The notes: a model not told the origin generated them from the sequence alone. 64,000 nt of DNA from Photobacterium atrarenae (GCF_024380015.1 NZ_CP101509.1:992001-1056000); one strand, 5' to 3'. Shown: positions 24,390 to 33,975, counted from the stretch's first letter. Translations and numbers: made by a program.

Positions 24390-25316
24390 CTATTGATCAC
24401 GGTAGCTATCACGCAGGGTTTTGATAAACAGCGAGCGGACTTTGTTCACCGTGCTGGTTTTCTTGGTGATCGCCATGATCTCTAAGGTGTAGAAACGCCG
24501 ATCCTGAGCAATGGCCCTGAGTTCCCCGCGATCGACATAAGGTTTGGCATACTGTGCCGGCAGGAAGCCGATAAACTTGCCCGAGAGCAGCAGTGCCAGG
24601 CGGGATTCATAGTTATAGGCGGTGGCTTTGAGGTTCATATTTGCCAGGTGGCCGTGAATGATCTCCTGGGTTTTCATTCCGGCATAGGCCGCCGGCACCC
24701 CGTCAATGATCTCATCACTCAGTTCCTCTTCAGACAGGCTATACAACGGGTGGTCCGGGCTGCAATAGAGGTAGCAGGTATCAGAGTAGATATGCTGGTA
24801 CTCCAACCCTTCCAGGCTACGATGGAACGGGATAAATCCGATGTCCGCTTCCTCATTCATCACCTGGCGTTCTATTTCGGTCATCCGGGCGACTTCCGAG
24901 GTCAGATACACTTCAGGCGCCAGTTTGGCAAAACGTTGAAATACCTTCGGGATTTTGGCCCGGCTGTCGAGACTGATGGTATCGCTGAAGAGTACCGTCA
25001 GGTGACCGGCCGGCTGGGCGTCGAGATCGTTGATGGTGTTGCGAAAATCCTCCAGCTCACCAAGCAGCTTGATGGTGGCATCATAGACCACGGAGCCTTC
25101 TTCAGTGAGGGAAAACCCGGCCCGGCCACGGCGGCAAAGGGTAAGGTTGAGCCGCGATTCCAGATTGGAAATATGGATGCTGATGGTAGAGCGGCTGATA
25201 TTGAGTTCGGTTTCGGCGGCTGAGAAACCGCCGCAGTCGGCGACGGTTTTAAAGATCTTTAGTTGTTTAATTTCATAATCGCCGATCTGTCCGACCGGCA
25301 GCGAGGCTCTTGTCAT
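24390..25316 (-). CDS. LysR-family regulator, divergent from the GabD-like gene
   Basis: LysR regulator of 308 residues. The DNA-binding part has FKTVADCGGFSAAETELNISRSTISIHISNLESRL, with a serine-rich recognition helix; the effector domain is less typical of LysR (long, with SSEE-like acidic stretch) and resembles regulators that act on amino-acid catabolic genes. It is divergent from the gabD-like gene with 146 bp between, containing the imperfect repeat CTATAAAAC...GGTTTAT and a GAACCC/GGGTTC repeat that could be its sites. It probably controls the dehydrogenase rather than csiD, which has its own LysR neighbour. Confidence 0.88.
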   Translation of the reverse strand: MTRASLPVGQIGDYEIKQLKIFKTVADCGGFSAAETELNISRSTISIHISNLESRLNLTLCRRGRAGFSLTEEGSVVYDATIKLLGELEDFRNTINDLDAQPAGHLTVLFSDTISLDSRAKIPKVFQRFAKLAPEVYLTSEVARMTEIERQVMNEEADIGFIPFHRSLEGLEYQHIYSDTCYLYCSPDHPLYSLSEEELSDEIIDGVPAAYAGMKTQEIIHGHLANMNLKATAYNYESRLALLLSGKFIGFLPAQYAKPYVDRGELRAIAQDRRFYTLEIMAITKKTSTVNKVRSLFIKTLRDSYRDQ

Positions 25317-25462
25317 TGTTTTACGCCTATAAAACTTTAGGTTTATTCGAAAATATTTACCCGTTGTGCAAGGGTGTTAATATGCGCTACAAGCATTATG
25401 AATCGATTTGAACTGTGTTTCTATGAACCCGTCAGGGGTTCTTCGCTGCAAGTGGTGAATAT

Positions 25463-26914
25463 ATGGAAAAATTACGTCTGGCTTTGTCCGCCGGTTACAT
25501 CAACGGGCAGTGGGTGGGTGCCGAGAATGGAGAGACCGTCCCGGTTGTGAATCCGGCTACCGGAGAAATGATTACAACGGTACCGAATATGGGCCCCCGT
25601 GAGGCGAAAGCGGCAGTGGTTGCGGCCGATGCCGCGTTTCAAAGCTGGCGTAAGACCACGGCCAAACACCGGGCCGGATTGCTCAAGGTCTGGTTTGACT
25701 TAATTGTTGAACATGCCGATGAACTGGCACGGCTGCTGACGTCCGAGCAGGGCAAGCCCTACAAAGAAGCCTATGGCGAAGTGATGTACGGCGCTTCCTT
25801 CATCGAATGGTTTGCCGAAGAAGCCAAGCGAACATACGGTGATCATATTCCGGCGGCGATGCCGGGCACCCGTTATTTGACGCTGAAACAACCGGTTGGG
25901 GTGGTCACCGCCATTACGCCGTGGAATTTCCCGATTGCGATGATCACCCGCAAAGTCGGTCCGGCCCTAGCGGCGGGCTGTACCGTGGTGGTTAAACCGG
26001 GGGAAGATACCCCGCTGTGCGCCCTGGCGATGGCCAAGCTAGCCGAGCAGGCCGGCATTCCGGCCGGGGTGATTAACGTGGTGACCACGGCAAACCCGGC
26101 AGATGTTGGTGAAGTACTGTGCACCCATCCGCTGGTGCGAAAAGTCTCTTTCACCGGCTCGACGCCGGTCGGGAAACACATTTTGCGGCAGGCTGCCGAC
26201 ACGGTGAAGAAGGTCTCGATGGAGCTGGGCGGCAACGCACCGTTTATGGTGTTTGAAGATGCCGATCTCGACAAAGCCGTTCAGGGTGCGCTGATCTCCA
26301 AGTACCGCAATGCAGGACAGACGTGTGTGTGTACCAACCGCTTGTATGTTCACGATGCCGTGTACGATCAGTTCATGACTCGCTATATCGAAGCCGTCAG
26401 TCAGCTGAAGGTGGGGGACGGTTTGGCCGAGGGTACAGAAATTGGTCCGCTGATCAATGCGCGTGCTGTCACCAAAGTCGATGGCTTGGTTGCTGAAGCG
26501 GTTCGCCAGGGCGCGAATCTGGTGCTGGGCGGCGCAGTGTCCGACGTCGGCCCGCATTTCTATCAGCCGACTATTCTGACGGATGTTACCGAGCAGATGG
26601 CGATTGCCCATCAGGAGTTGTTCGGGCCGGTGACAACCGTCTTCCGCTTTAACGATGAAGCGGATGTGATCCGGCGTGCCAATGATACCCCGTTTGGCCT
26701 TGCAGCCTATTTCTATACCCGCGACCACAGCCGGATCTGGCGGGTCAGCGAGGCCCTGGAATACGGCATTGTCGGGATCAACGAAGGCATTATTTCAACG
26801 GAAGTGGCGCCGTTTGGTGGCGTGAAGGAGTCCGGCTGTGGCCGTGAAGGCTCCAAATACGGCATTGAAGATTACCTGGAAATTAAATACCTCTGTTTAG
26901 GGATCGACCATTAA
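25463..26914 (+). CDS. gabD: NAD(P)-dependent succinate/glutarate semialdehyde dehydrogenase (GabD type)
   Basis: Aldehyde dehydrogenase of 483 residues, nearest to GabD. Catalytic landmarks are PWNFPIAMITRKVGPALAAG, the general-base glutamate in MELGGNAPF and the nucleophile in NAGQTCVC. The sequence agrees with semialdehyde dehydrogenases that use succinate or glutarate semialdehyde. Lying beside csiD-lhgO and an omega-aminotransferase, the most economical role is glutarate semialdehyde to glutarate in 5-aminovalerate breakdown; a GABA role is also possible. It has its own divergent LysR and a strong terminator, so it is a separate unit from csiD-lhgO. Confidence 0.92.
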   Translation: MEKLRLALSAGYINGQWVGAENGETVPVVNPATGEMITTVPNMGPREAKAAVVAADAAFQSWRKTTAKHRAGLLKVWFDLIVEHADELARLLTSEQGKPYKEAYGEVMYGASFIEWFAEEAKRTYGDHIPAAMPGTRYLTLKQPVGVVTAITPWNFPIAMITRKVGPALAAGCTVVVKPGEDTPLCALAMAKLAEQAGIPAGVINVVTTANPADVGEVLCTHPLVRKVSFTGSTPVGKHILRQAADTVKKVSMELGGNAPFMVFEDADLDKAVQGALISKYRNAGQTCVCTNRLYVHDAVYDQFMTRYIEAVSQLKVGDGLAEGTEIGPLINARAVTKVDGLVAEAVRQGANLVLGGAVSDVGPHFYQPTILTDVTEQMAIAHQELFGPVTTVFRFNDEADVIRRANDTPFGLAAYFYTRDHSRIWRVSEALEYGIVGINEGIISTEVAPFGGVKESGCGREGSKYGIEDYLEIKYLCLGIDH

Positions 26915-26999
26915 TCTCAAATTTAAGCGTCTGTTCTGTTCACCCTTAGCTTGTGTTGTGTCATCCCCCGAACTCACTTGTGTTTAGTGGTGACGATTT

Positions 27000-27030
27000 G
27001 GCAATACCTTCATGGTATTGCCTTTTTTTT
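27000..27030 (+). terminator. Terminator after gabD-like gene
   Basis: GGCAATACC / GGTATTGCC stem with a five-base loop, followed by eight T. The remaining 225 bp up to the next gene are AT-rich and hold TTGAAC and TATA-like elements near 27140-27180 that may be its promoter. Confidence 0.93.
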
Positions 27031-27255
27031 GCCCGGTGAAACCGGCAAACCGATACAGAAATCAGTTTTCAAGCTGTGAGCGATTTGAATATGATGCAGA
27101 TCGCATAAGTTGTGTGCAAAGTAAGAATTTTATTTATAAAAATTGAACAGTGCGTATAGATACACCCTGTATATACAACATAAATCATAAAAACATAGCG
27201 TCATACCGGATGCGTTTTGCATCGGGGGATGATGCATTGATACAGGGTCAGAAAT

Positions 27256-30200
27256 ATGAGAAAGGAATGGGGTTATCTGTTATTGATTGCCGCGCTCGGG
27301 GGATGTGGTGGTGGTGACTCGCCAAAAACGGAACAGCCGAAAGATGATGGTGGCGAGGTGCCAGCCAGTTATCAGATGACGTTTTCCGGAAAGGTCTTTG
27401 TAAAGAGCCAAACGGAACAGCAATTGGCGGTTTATGCCGGCGCGACCCAACTGGGTCAGGGAACCAGTCAAGCGGACGGGACGTACAACATCACACTGAC
27501 CCTGGATGAACAAACCTATCACCAAGCGCAACAGGCGCCGCTGCGCGTGGTGGCCTCGGCGGAAAATATTCAGCTGGTGGCACTGTTATCCAGCACGATT
27601 CAGAAAGCAGCCGGGCCCATCACCTATCAGGCAAACCTGTCCAGCTTCAGTACAGCAGCTTACGTGCTTGCGGATCTCAACCAGGATGGTGAAGTCACCT
27701 TGCAGGAGTGGCAAACCTATCAGGGGGCGTCCCAGTCGGATCAGGTGAATCCGAACCTGCTGAAACTGGCGACCTCACTCGAAGCGGTGATGGCTGAGCA
27801 GGTGCCGGGTCCAGCCGATTCGGTGCTGGACTGGTTGCTGGATCTGAAGGCGACGGCGGTCTGGGATCAATGGCTCAGTGATCATAAAGCAGTGCTCACT
27901 TCGATTTGGAGTGCCACGGTGACCGACGCTGAATTACGCAGGGAGGGCGGCAATTACCTGAAAGGCTCAGGAAAGGCGTTGACTGATTTTACCGCTGAGC
28001 AGGTACTGGTCAAAGCGCCGACGGCGGCTTCATGTGAACTCGCCATTCACATCACCGATGTGGGTGTGAACCCGCATCAGGTGGCTATCGGGCGACAGCT
28101 TCAGTTAGCGACCGAGATGACCGATAACCTGACCGGTCTGGTGCAGGATGTCAGTGCATCTTGGACCAGTCATGATCCCAAGACCATCCGAGTGAATGCC
28201 CCGGGTGGTATCGAAGCCATGGCGGCAGGAAAGGTCGACATCGAAGCCCGTTATCAGCATGGAAAGGATGAATGCCGAGATAGTATGTCATTTACGGTGA
28301 TCGACACCCAAAACCCGGTGCCGACACTCACCGCGATTGAGATCCAGGGAAAAATGCAGACGCAGGTCGTGGGCGAGAGCTGGCAACTGACCGCGCTGGG
28401 TAGTTATGACAATCACACGAGCACAGATATTACGGATGAGGTGAGCTGGTCATCAAGCGACGGGATCATCGCGGTGGTTTCCAATGACGGCGTCCTGACG
28501 ACCTATGGCGGCGGAACGGCGACGATTTTTGCGCGCAAGGGCGAGATTTCTCAACAGGTGACGGTGACGGTTGATGCCCCGGCACCGAAGGTGCGCTTTT
28601 CATGGGTAGAAGGGGAGTTCGATGATTTCAATCTGGGCGAAACGACCGAAATAGAGGTCTTCGTCGAATATGAGAATAATCGATTCGCATTTATCGATGA
28701 CGACTTGATTGACTGGCAGGTGGGGCAGTCCGGGATCGTGTCTGTTGTAAATGGTCAAATCACGGCGCTGGCAGAAGGAACGGTGACCGTGACCGCGGCA
28801 TGGACATCCTATGGGATCCCTCAGCAGGTATCCGAACAGATCACGGTTTTGCCACCGGTAATCGTGTCGGTTTATCCAGACATTCTGGGCGGCGAACTCA
28901 CCATGCTGGAGGGAAGCGTATTTGATCGGACATTTACCGTGACTTATTCGGATCAATCGCGAGTGGTCTATGACCAGCTCACCCTGGAGGCGCAAAACGA
29001 CCCTTCAGGTTTACCGGTTGCCTACCTGGATGAGGATTCAAGTATTCATGCAATGCGCGCGGGAACAGGGACGCTGTGGATCCATGGCGTACCGAGAGAC
29101 GTGCTGGATCAATTACCGCCTCAGATGGACAAACAAGACAAGATCGAAGTGGCACTGGTGGTGAAAGACAACCCCAATGTTTACCAGTGGCATCGTGAAC
29201 AATCCGCGTTTCGTGATGAGCAGCATATTGTTAGTACGCAAAATGTCTTGTATGGCGGCAAAGTGTATCGCTTCAGCCATGAAAGCACTCCGGCGAGCGG
29301 CGGTTTACCGACTCAGGTGGTTCGCTTAACGACGTTTAATGGGGAGGAGCATCAGGGGGATACCACTTTACTGTCTTCCACACATGGAATGCTCTCGAAT
29401 CAGATGATCGACGGCGGCGGTCATGGTTATTTTCTGCTGATCATGCCCGATACGCAAGGCGTGAGAACTTACCATATTTACAACTTAACGGATGGCAGTA
29501 TACGAACGGTTGATCTGACCGGCGCGCCACAAAGCCTGCTGACAACCGGAGAAACTATTCAGCCGTTTGGATTCACGGCCGACGGCCACCTGATGGTGCT
29601 GGATAATACTGATGCCAGACGATACCAGGTGTATCTGTACCGTCCGCAGGACGATCAGCCCGGCAATTGGAAATGGGTTACCGGTGAGACGGTGGTTGGC
29701 GAAGGGTTGCGTTTTATTCAGTTGCCCAGCTATGACGAACACCTGGTTTTGATGGCGCAAGGCGGGAGTGAGCATGCCGCGGCGCCGAAGTACCATTTTA
29801 TCAACCGTGCTTCCGGACAAGTGGAGTCTGTGGCCCAGCTGCGCTATCCGGACTCGGCAACAAATATCCACTGTGGTGAGGTGGCCTTGCTCCCCGGGGC
29901 TTCCATTGCCGAGCTGGGGGCTTTCTGTGCTGCAGAAGATACCGCGGGGACCCGAATGCGATTATGGCTTTGGGAGGATGTTACCCAGCCGCCGCATGAG
30001 TTGGATCTGGCCGAAGGCCCGGACGTCCCACTGCTGGGTGGAAACTATCCGGTCGCGGTACGTCATCCGAATGGGACCTTATTCGGTGCCGCGGGGTATA
30101 TTCAGGATCCAGATTACAAGATTGGGGTGGTCCTTCGGGTGAAAGAGGGGAGTTTGAGGCCGGAGCCGATCTTTGATGTTTCAGACGCAACGATTGAACC

Positions 30201-30483
30201 GATCTACAGCCGTCAGTTCCCGCTCGGGGAGACAGGGGCTTTATTACAGGTCAACCCGAATGTCGCGGCGGGCGAGGTGGTGCTGATGACAAATCACGCT
30301 ATGACGACGAGGCAAGGGGATACGCTCTGGGATCAGCAATGGATCATTGATGATTTGCCGGTCTCCATTTCCGATGCAAACCATCTGTACTGGCTCAATC
30401 ACACCTGGTATGTCATCCCCAATGATCTGACGGGCGATATCTGGCGATTGCAGTTACGTAATCCCAACGTGGTACCGGATTAA
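27256..30483 (+). CDS. Large surface/periplasmic lipoprotein with EF-hand and bacterial Ig-like domains
   Basis: Exported lipoprotein of 1075 residues: a short signal peptide ends in the lipobox LGGC with the lipidated cysteine near residue 17, followed by a GGGDS linker. Residues about 40-120 look like a carboxypeptidase-regulatory/transthyretin-like beta domain. A calcium-binding EF-hand/dockerin-like loop DLNQDGEVTLQE occupies about 140-151. Two or three BIG2-type Ig domains follow (about 260-540), with the recurring pattern of W-x-S then GTATI/GTVTV strands. The C-terminal half (about 640-1060) has repeated strands that might form a beta-propeller. No enzyme motif is seen. A role in adhesion or surface sensing is inference. 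It is monocistronic between two terminators. Confidence 0.75.
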   Translation: MRKEWGYLLLIAALGGCGGGDSPKTEQPKDDGGEVPASYQMTFSGKVFVKSQTEQQLAVYAGATQLGQGTSQADGTYNITLTLDEQTYHQAQQAPLRVVASAENIQLVALLSSTIQKAAGPITYQANLSSFSTAAYVLADLNQDGEVTLQEWQTYQGASQSDQVNPNLLKLATSLEAVMAEQVPGPADSVLDWLLDLKATAVWDQWLSDHKAVLTSIWSATVTDAELRREGGNYLKGSGKALTDFTAEQVLVKAPTAASCELAIHITDVGVNPHQVAIGRQLQLATEMTDNLTGLVQDVSASWTSHDPKTIRVNAPGGIEAMAAGKVDIEARYQHGKDECRDSMSFTVIDTQNPVPTLTAIEIQGKMQTQVVGESWQLTALGSYDNHTSTDITDEVSWSSSDGIIAVVSNDGVLTTYGGGTATIFARKGEISQQVTVTVDAPAPKVRFSWVEGEFDDFNLGETTEIEVFVEYENNRFAFIDDDLIDWQVGQSGIVSVVNGQITALAEGTVTVTAAWTSYGIPQQVSEQITVLPPVIVSVYPDILGGELTMLEGSVFDRTFTVTYSDQSRVVYDQLTLEAQNDPSGLPVAYLDEDSSIHAMRAGTGTLWIHGVPRDVLDQLPPQMDKQDKIEVALVVKDNPNVYQWHREQSAFRDEQHIVSTQNVLYGGKVYRFSHESTPASGGLPTQVVRLTTFNGEEHQGDTTLLSSTHGMLSNQMIDGGGHGYFLLIMPDTQGVRTYHIYNLTDGSIRTVDLTGAPQSLLTTGETIQPFGFTADGHLMVLDNTDARRYQVYLYRPQDDQPGNWKWVTGETVVGEGLRFIQLPSYDEHLVLMAQGGSEHAAAPKYHFINRASGQVESVAQLRYPDSATNIHCGEVALLPGASIAELGAFCAAEDTAGTRMRLWLWEDVTQPPHELDLAEGPDVPLLGGNYPVAVRHPNGTLFGAAGYIQDPDYKIGVVLRVKEGSLRPEPIFDVSDATIEPIYSRQFPLGETGALLQVNPNVAAGEVVLMTNHAMTTRQGDTLWDQQWIIDDLPVSISDANHLYWLNHTWYVIPNDLTGDIWRLQLRNPNVVPD

Positions 30484-30512
30484 TACAGCCTGTATTGTTA
30501 CCTCGTCAACCA

Positions 30513-30535
30513 AGCCAGCCTTCGGGCTGGCTTTT
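30513..30535 (+). terminator. Terminator after Ig-like lipoprotein gene
   Basis: AGCCAGCC / GGCTGGCT with a TTCG loop, followed by TTTTTG. It lies 29 bp past the stop. Confidence 0.9.
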
Positions 30536-30593
30536 TGTTTTCATGAAGCAGCCCCAGATCCCCTGAAAGGTTTGAGCACAATAAAACTTTACT

Positions 30594-30615
30594 TCGATAA
30601 AGCGGAATTTATCGA
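30594..30615. promoter_or_regulatory. Perfect inverted repeat upstream of TRAP transporter operon
   Basis: TCGATAAA, six bases, TTTATCGA: a perfect 8-bp inverted repeat, 110 bp before the dctP start. TTGAGC at 30572 with a 17-bp spacer to the weak hexamer beginning at 30595 would place the repeat over the -10 region, so it may be a repressor operator. No regulator gene is adjacent. Confidence 0.45.
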
Positions 30616-30724
30616 TTGTGAATGAATTGTAATGATTGATCACAAGGTGGCAACTGATAAGCCATGACCACCGGTCTGCTGCGGGAAGGCAGGCATCAGA
30701 GAATAATGACAAGGAGCGATATTC

Positions 30725-31753
30725 ATGTTGAAGACCTTATTCAAGTCACGGAAGAAAAGTGTCAATAAAACCCTGGCAGGCTATCTGCTGGCCTTCTCTG
30801 CCACATTGCCGATGATCCCGGAGGCTTTCTCGGCGGAGCACAACTGGCGTTTTGTGAACCTGTACTCCCGTGGCACCGCCTACGGCGAGGTGTACAAACA
30901 CTTTGCGGAAAATATCGAGGCCATGTCCGGCGGCCGGATTTCGGTCCAGGTGATGTATGCCGGGGAAGGGGTCGGTCAGACCGGCGTGCTTGGCTCTGTA
31001 AAATCGGGTCTGATCACCATGGGTGCGCCGTTTCAGCCGATGCATGCCGGTGAGTTCCCGCCAGGCGTGGTGGAAGTCGGATTGCCGGGCATGACCGATG
31101 ATGTCGGTGAGCTGAGTGCCCTGTTTCACGAGAAAGGTTGGGGCGAGGTGCTGGAAGAAGCGTATGACAAGCAGAACCTGGTGTGGCTGGAGCCCTATAT
31201 TCAGCTGCCGGTGTACGTATTGACCAAAAAGCCGATCAACTCAATTGAAGACTTTAAGGGGATGAAAATCCGCGCGCCGGGTGCTTACGGGAAATTCCTG
31301 CGCAAGCTGGGTGCCTCACCTGCATCGCTGTCCTGGAGCGAGATCTATACCAGCCTGGCCACTGGGGTCATTGATGGCTCTATCGGCAGTAACCTGATTG
31401 ATCACCGTGATGGCAACCATGTCGAAGTCGCCAAATATATGTATCCGCTCCCGATTGCCGGAGCCCAGGCGCTGCCGATTGTGGTCAACAAGCAAGCCTG
31501 GCGCAAGCTGCCGGATGATCTGAAAGCCATTGTCCGAGGCGCCAGTGCCCAGCATGCCCGCGAGCAGATGACCAAATCCCGGTTGTGGGAGTCGCAGGCG
31601 ATTGCCGATATGCAGGCCAAGGGGATGAAGTGGAGCCCGCAACCAAGCGAAGCTGATGTACGTCAATGGAATGCGGCCGCCAATTCACTGTGGAGTGAAT
31701 ACGCAAAATCCGATAAATACAGCAGCCGTCTGGTGGACATCCTTCAGCAGTAG
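30725..31753 (+). CDS. dctP: TRAP transporter substrate-binding protein (DctP type)
   Basis: Periplasmic receptor of a tripartite ATP-independent transporter. A signal peptide of about 37 residues, with a lysine/arginine-rich start and ending near AFSA-E, is followed by the family pattern: the MSGGRISVQVMYAGE strand, the PFQPMHAGEFPPG segment and the KGMKIRAPG...LGASPASLSWSEIYTSLATGVIDG signature that carries the carboxylate-binding arginine (KIRAPG). 342 residues is usual. It heads a dctPQM operon. The exact carboxylate cannot be read from sequence; the nearby glutarate catabolic genes make a dicarboxylate or hydroxy acid an attractive guess only. Confidence 0.92.
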   Translation: MLKTLFKSRKKSVNKTLAGYLLAFSATLPMIPEAFSAEHNWRFVNLYSRGTAYGEVYKHFAENIEAMSGGRISVQVMYAGEGVGQTGVLGSVKSGLITMGAPFQPMHAGEFPPGVVEVGLPGMTDDVGELSALFHEKGWGEVLEEAYDKQNLVWLEPYIQLPVYVLTKKPINSIEDFKGMKIRAPGAYGKFLRKLGASPASLSWSEIYTSLATGVIDGSIGSNLIDHRDGNHVEVAKYMYPLPIAGAQALPIVVNKQAWRKLPDDLKAIVRGASAQHAREQMTKSRLWESQAIADMQAKGMKWSPQPSEADVRQWNAAANSLWSEYAKSDKYSSRLVDILQQ

Positions 31754-31799
31754 CGACATAACCGACCGGCGCGTCACTGACGATGCCGGTTCCTGACCG

Positions 31800-31815
31800 G
31801 GGGCGATGTCGCCCC
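31800..31815 (+). other. Intercistronic hairpin between dctP and dctQ
   Basis: GGGGCGA / TCGCCCC with a two-base loop and no T-run, in the 136 bp between the receptor gene and the membrane genes. Such stems often stabilise the upstream message so that the receptor is made in excess. Confidence 0.5.
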
Positions 31816-31889
31816 TGCGTCGTTTCTCCGCTGCCCTGCTGAGGGCACCGGAGATGAGATATAAAGTTTGTGCTTCAAGGATGAGCGTT

Positions 31890-32462
31890 ATGCGAATAAT
31901 GGCAATAAGAGGCGTTTGCCTGACAATCAATCGACTGGTGTTTTGGATGGGGGCCTCCGCCTCCGTGCTGATGCCTTTGCTGGCCCTGACGGTGGCATTC
32001 GAAGTGTTCTCCCGGTATGTTCTGGGCGCACCGACTATCTGGGCCTACGATGTTTCTCTGTTTCTGTTTGGTTATATAGCCGCTCTGGGCGGTGCCCTGG
32101 CGCAGCAACGGAAAGCCCACATTAATGTTGACGTGCTGTACCTGTCGGTTTCACCTCGCATTAAATCCCTGTTTAATCTCTTTTCTTATGTACTGGCGAT
32201 GTTTTTTCTGGCGGTGGTGCTGAAGATGAGCTTCGGCAAGTTTGAAGAGGCCATTGAGTTTAACTATCGCCGCCAGTCGGAATGGGCACCGAGTATGGCC
32301 CACTTCTGGGTCATGATGATGGTCGCCTGCGGGGTGTTCATCCTGCAATATTGCAGCGATCTGCTGCAAAACGTCTATTTCCTGCTCACGGGGCGCGATC
32401 TGCTGGCCTCGCCGGAAGAAGGCAGCCATGGCCACTATCTGCCGGTCGGGGAGGATGCATGA
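31890..32462 (+). CDS. dctQ: TRAP transporter small membrane subunit (DctQ type)
   Basis: Four-helix small permease subunit of the TRAP transporter, 190 residues with this start. The RYVLGAPTIWAYDVSLFLFGYIAALGGALAQQRKAHINVDVLY segment is the family core (the R-x-V-L-x-x-P region followed by the A-x-x-R/K-x-H-I-x-V motif). The ATG at 31890 has AAGGA nine bases upstream; in-frame ATGs at 31854 and 31881 have that site too near or absent. Its stop overlaps the dctM start as ATGA, indicating coupled translation. Confidence 0.9.
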   Translation: MRIMAIRGVCLTINRLVFWMGASASVLMPLLALTVAFEVFSRYVLGAPTIWAYDVSLFLFGYIAALGGALAQQRKAHINVDVLYLSVSPRIKSLFNLFSYVLAMFFLAVVLKMSFGKFEEAIEFNYRRQSEWAPSMAHFWVMMMVACGVFILQYCSDLLQNVYFLLTGRDLLASPEEGSHGHYLPVGEDA

Positions 32463-33781
32463 GTATCGAATTGCTGACCCTTGCCCTGCTAGGCTGCATC
32501 CTGGTGAGTTTTGCCCTCGGGGCACCGGTCGGACTGGCCCTTGGCGGCATTGCCATGGGGGCCGGTTACCTGACCTGGGGAGAAGGGATTTTCAACCTGA
32601 TCCCGACCACCATTGAGAGTAACTTTTTCAGTTTCATTTTGCTGGCAATCCCGCTGTATATCTACATGGGCCAGTTGCTGACCCGTTCCGGGATTGGCGA
32701 TGCGATGTTCAATGCCAGCCAGATGGTGATTGGTAAAATACGCGGTTCGCTGGCGATTAGCGTGATCGGGGTGTGTTCAATGATCGGCGCCATGGTGGGC
32801 ATTATCGGCGCCGGGATCATGACCTCGGGCAGCATTGCGCTTAAGCCGATGCTCGAGCGTGGCTACGATAAACGCCTCGCCCTTGGGGTGATCATGGCTG
32901 GCGGCGGGTTGGGGATCCTGATCCCGCCCAGTATCCCGATGATCATGTATTCGGCCACCACTCAGAACTCGGTCGGACGGATGTTTATTGCGGCGATTGT
33001 CCCGGCACTGATTTCGATCACCCTGCTGGCGGCGTATGTGATCATCAGCTGTAAGCTCAATCCGGCCAAGGCCCCGCTGGACACGGGACAAGAAAGCAAG
33101 ATGAGCGGCAAGCAGAAAATTCGCACTGCGCGGGACGGGTTGTTTTCCCTGCTGCTGATCATTGCTGTGTTGGGCAGTATTATCACCGGGATTGCTACGC
33201 CAACCGAGTCGGGCGCGATTGGGGTGATTGGTGCCATTCTCCTGGCATTTCTCTTCAAGCGTTTCCGGTTCGAGATGTTCAAATCCTCCGGCTTCGAAAC
33301 GGCGATGCTGGTCAGTGTCTCGATGTGGATCATTCTTGGTGCCTCGGTGTTCAGCAATTTTCATATGCTGAGCGGGGTGCAGAATATGGTGGCCCAATTC
33401 ACTGAGGACTTAGGCTTGCCGCCTTTGGGGGTGGTGATATTGATGCAGGTGATCATGCTGCTGCTCGGCTTTATCATTGATGAGCTGATCATCGTGCTGA
33501 TGTGCGCGCCGCTGTTTACCCCGATCGTGGTGTCGCTGGGCTATGATCCGATCTGGTTCGGCATTCTGATGATCCTCAATATCGAAATTGCGGTGCAGAC
33601 GCCGCCTTATGGTTTTGCCCTGTTTTACCTCAAGGGCATTGCACCGCCGGGGGTGACCATGATGGATATTTATCGCTCGATCTTGCCGTTTATTTTGCTC
33701 AAGTTATGCGTGCTCTTCACCTGTATGCTGTTCCCGGAAGTTGTGTTGTGGCTGCCGAATATGATCATGGGGGAAAGTTGA
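32459..33781 (+). CDS. dctM: TRAP transporter large membrane subunit (DctM type)
   Basis: Twelve-helix, Na+-coupled permease subunit of 440 residues. Family features include APVGLALGGIAMGAGYLTWG, GGGLGILIPPSIPMI in the middle and the ATPTESGAIGVIGAILL half-repeat. The ATG at 32459 overlaps the dctQ stop and is preceded by GGGGAGG; a longer open frame into dctQ is not used. With DctP and DctQ it makes a complete Na+-driven importer, probably for an organic acid. A hairpin without long T-run follows at 33813. Confidence 0.93.
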   Translation: MSIELLTLALLGCILVSFALGAPVGLALGGIAMGAGYLTWGEGIFNLIPTTIESNFFSFILLAIPLYIYMGQLLTRSGIGDAMFNASQMVIGKIRGSLAISVIGVCSMIGAMVGIIGAGIMTSGSIALKPMLERGYDKRLALGVIMAGGGLGILIPPSIPMIMYSATTQNSVGRMFIAAIVPALISITLLAAYVIISCKLNPAKAPLDTGQESKMSGKQKIRTARDGLFSLLLIIAVLGSIITGIATPTESGAIGVIGAILLAFLFKRFRFEMFKSSGFETAMLVSVSMWIILGASVFSNFHMLSGVQNMVAQFTEDLGLPPLGVVILMQVIMLLLGFIIDELIIVLMCAPLFTPIVVSLGYDPIWFGILMILNIEIAVQTPPYGFALFYLKGIAPPGVTMMDIYRSILPFILLKLCVLFTCMLFPEVVLWLPNMIMGES

Positions 33782-33812
33782 CCCCGACGATGCATAGCAT
33801 GCATTTTGAACT

Positions 33813-33835
33813 GCAGCGCCTCCGGGCGCTGCTTT
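33813..33835 (+). terminator. Terminator-like hairpin after dctM
   Basis: GCAGCGCC / GGCGCTGC stem with a short CCGG-containing loop and only three T after it, 32 bp past dctM. Confidence 0.5.
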
Positions 33836-33975
33836 GCGTTCCGGGGTGGGAGGCAGGCAACATTATGGAGCTATAGAACAAGGCTTTAGGTGAGATTTGT
33901 GATCCCAAAGCAGGGCGAATCCAGAAGGCTCTGGCAAGATGATTTGATACATCTTGAGAGCGAGAGAGGCCTTGC

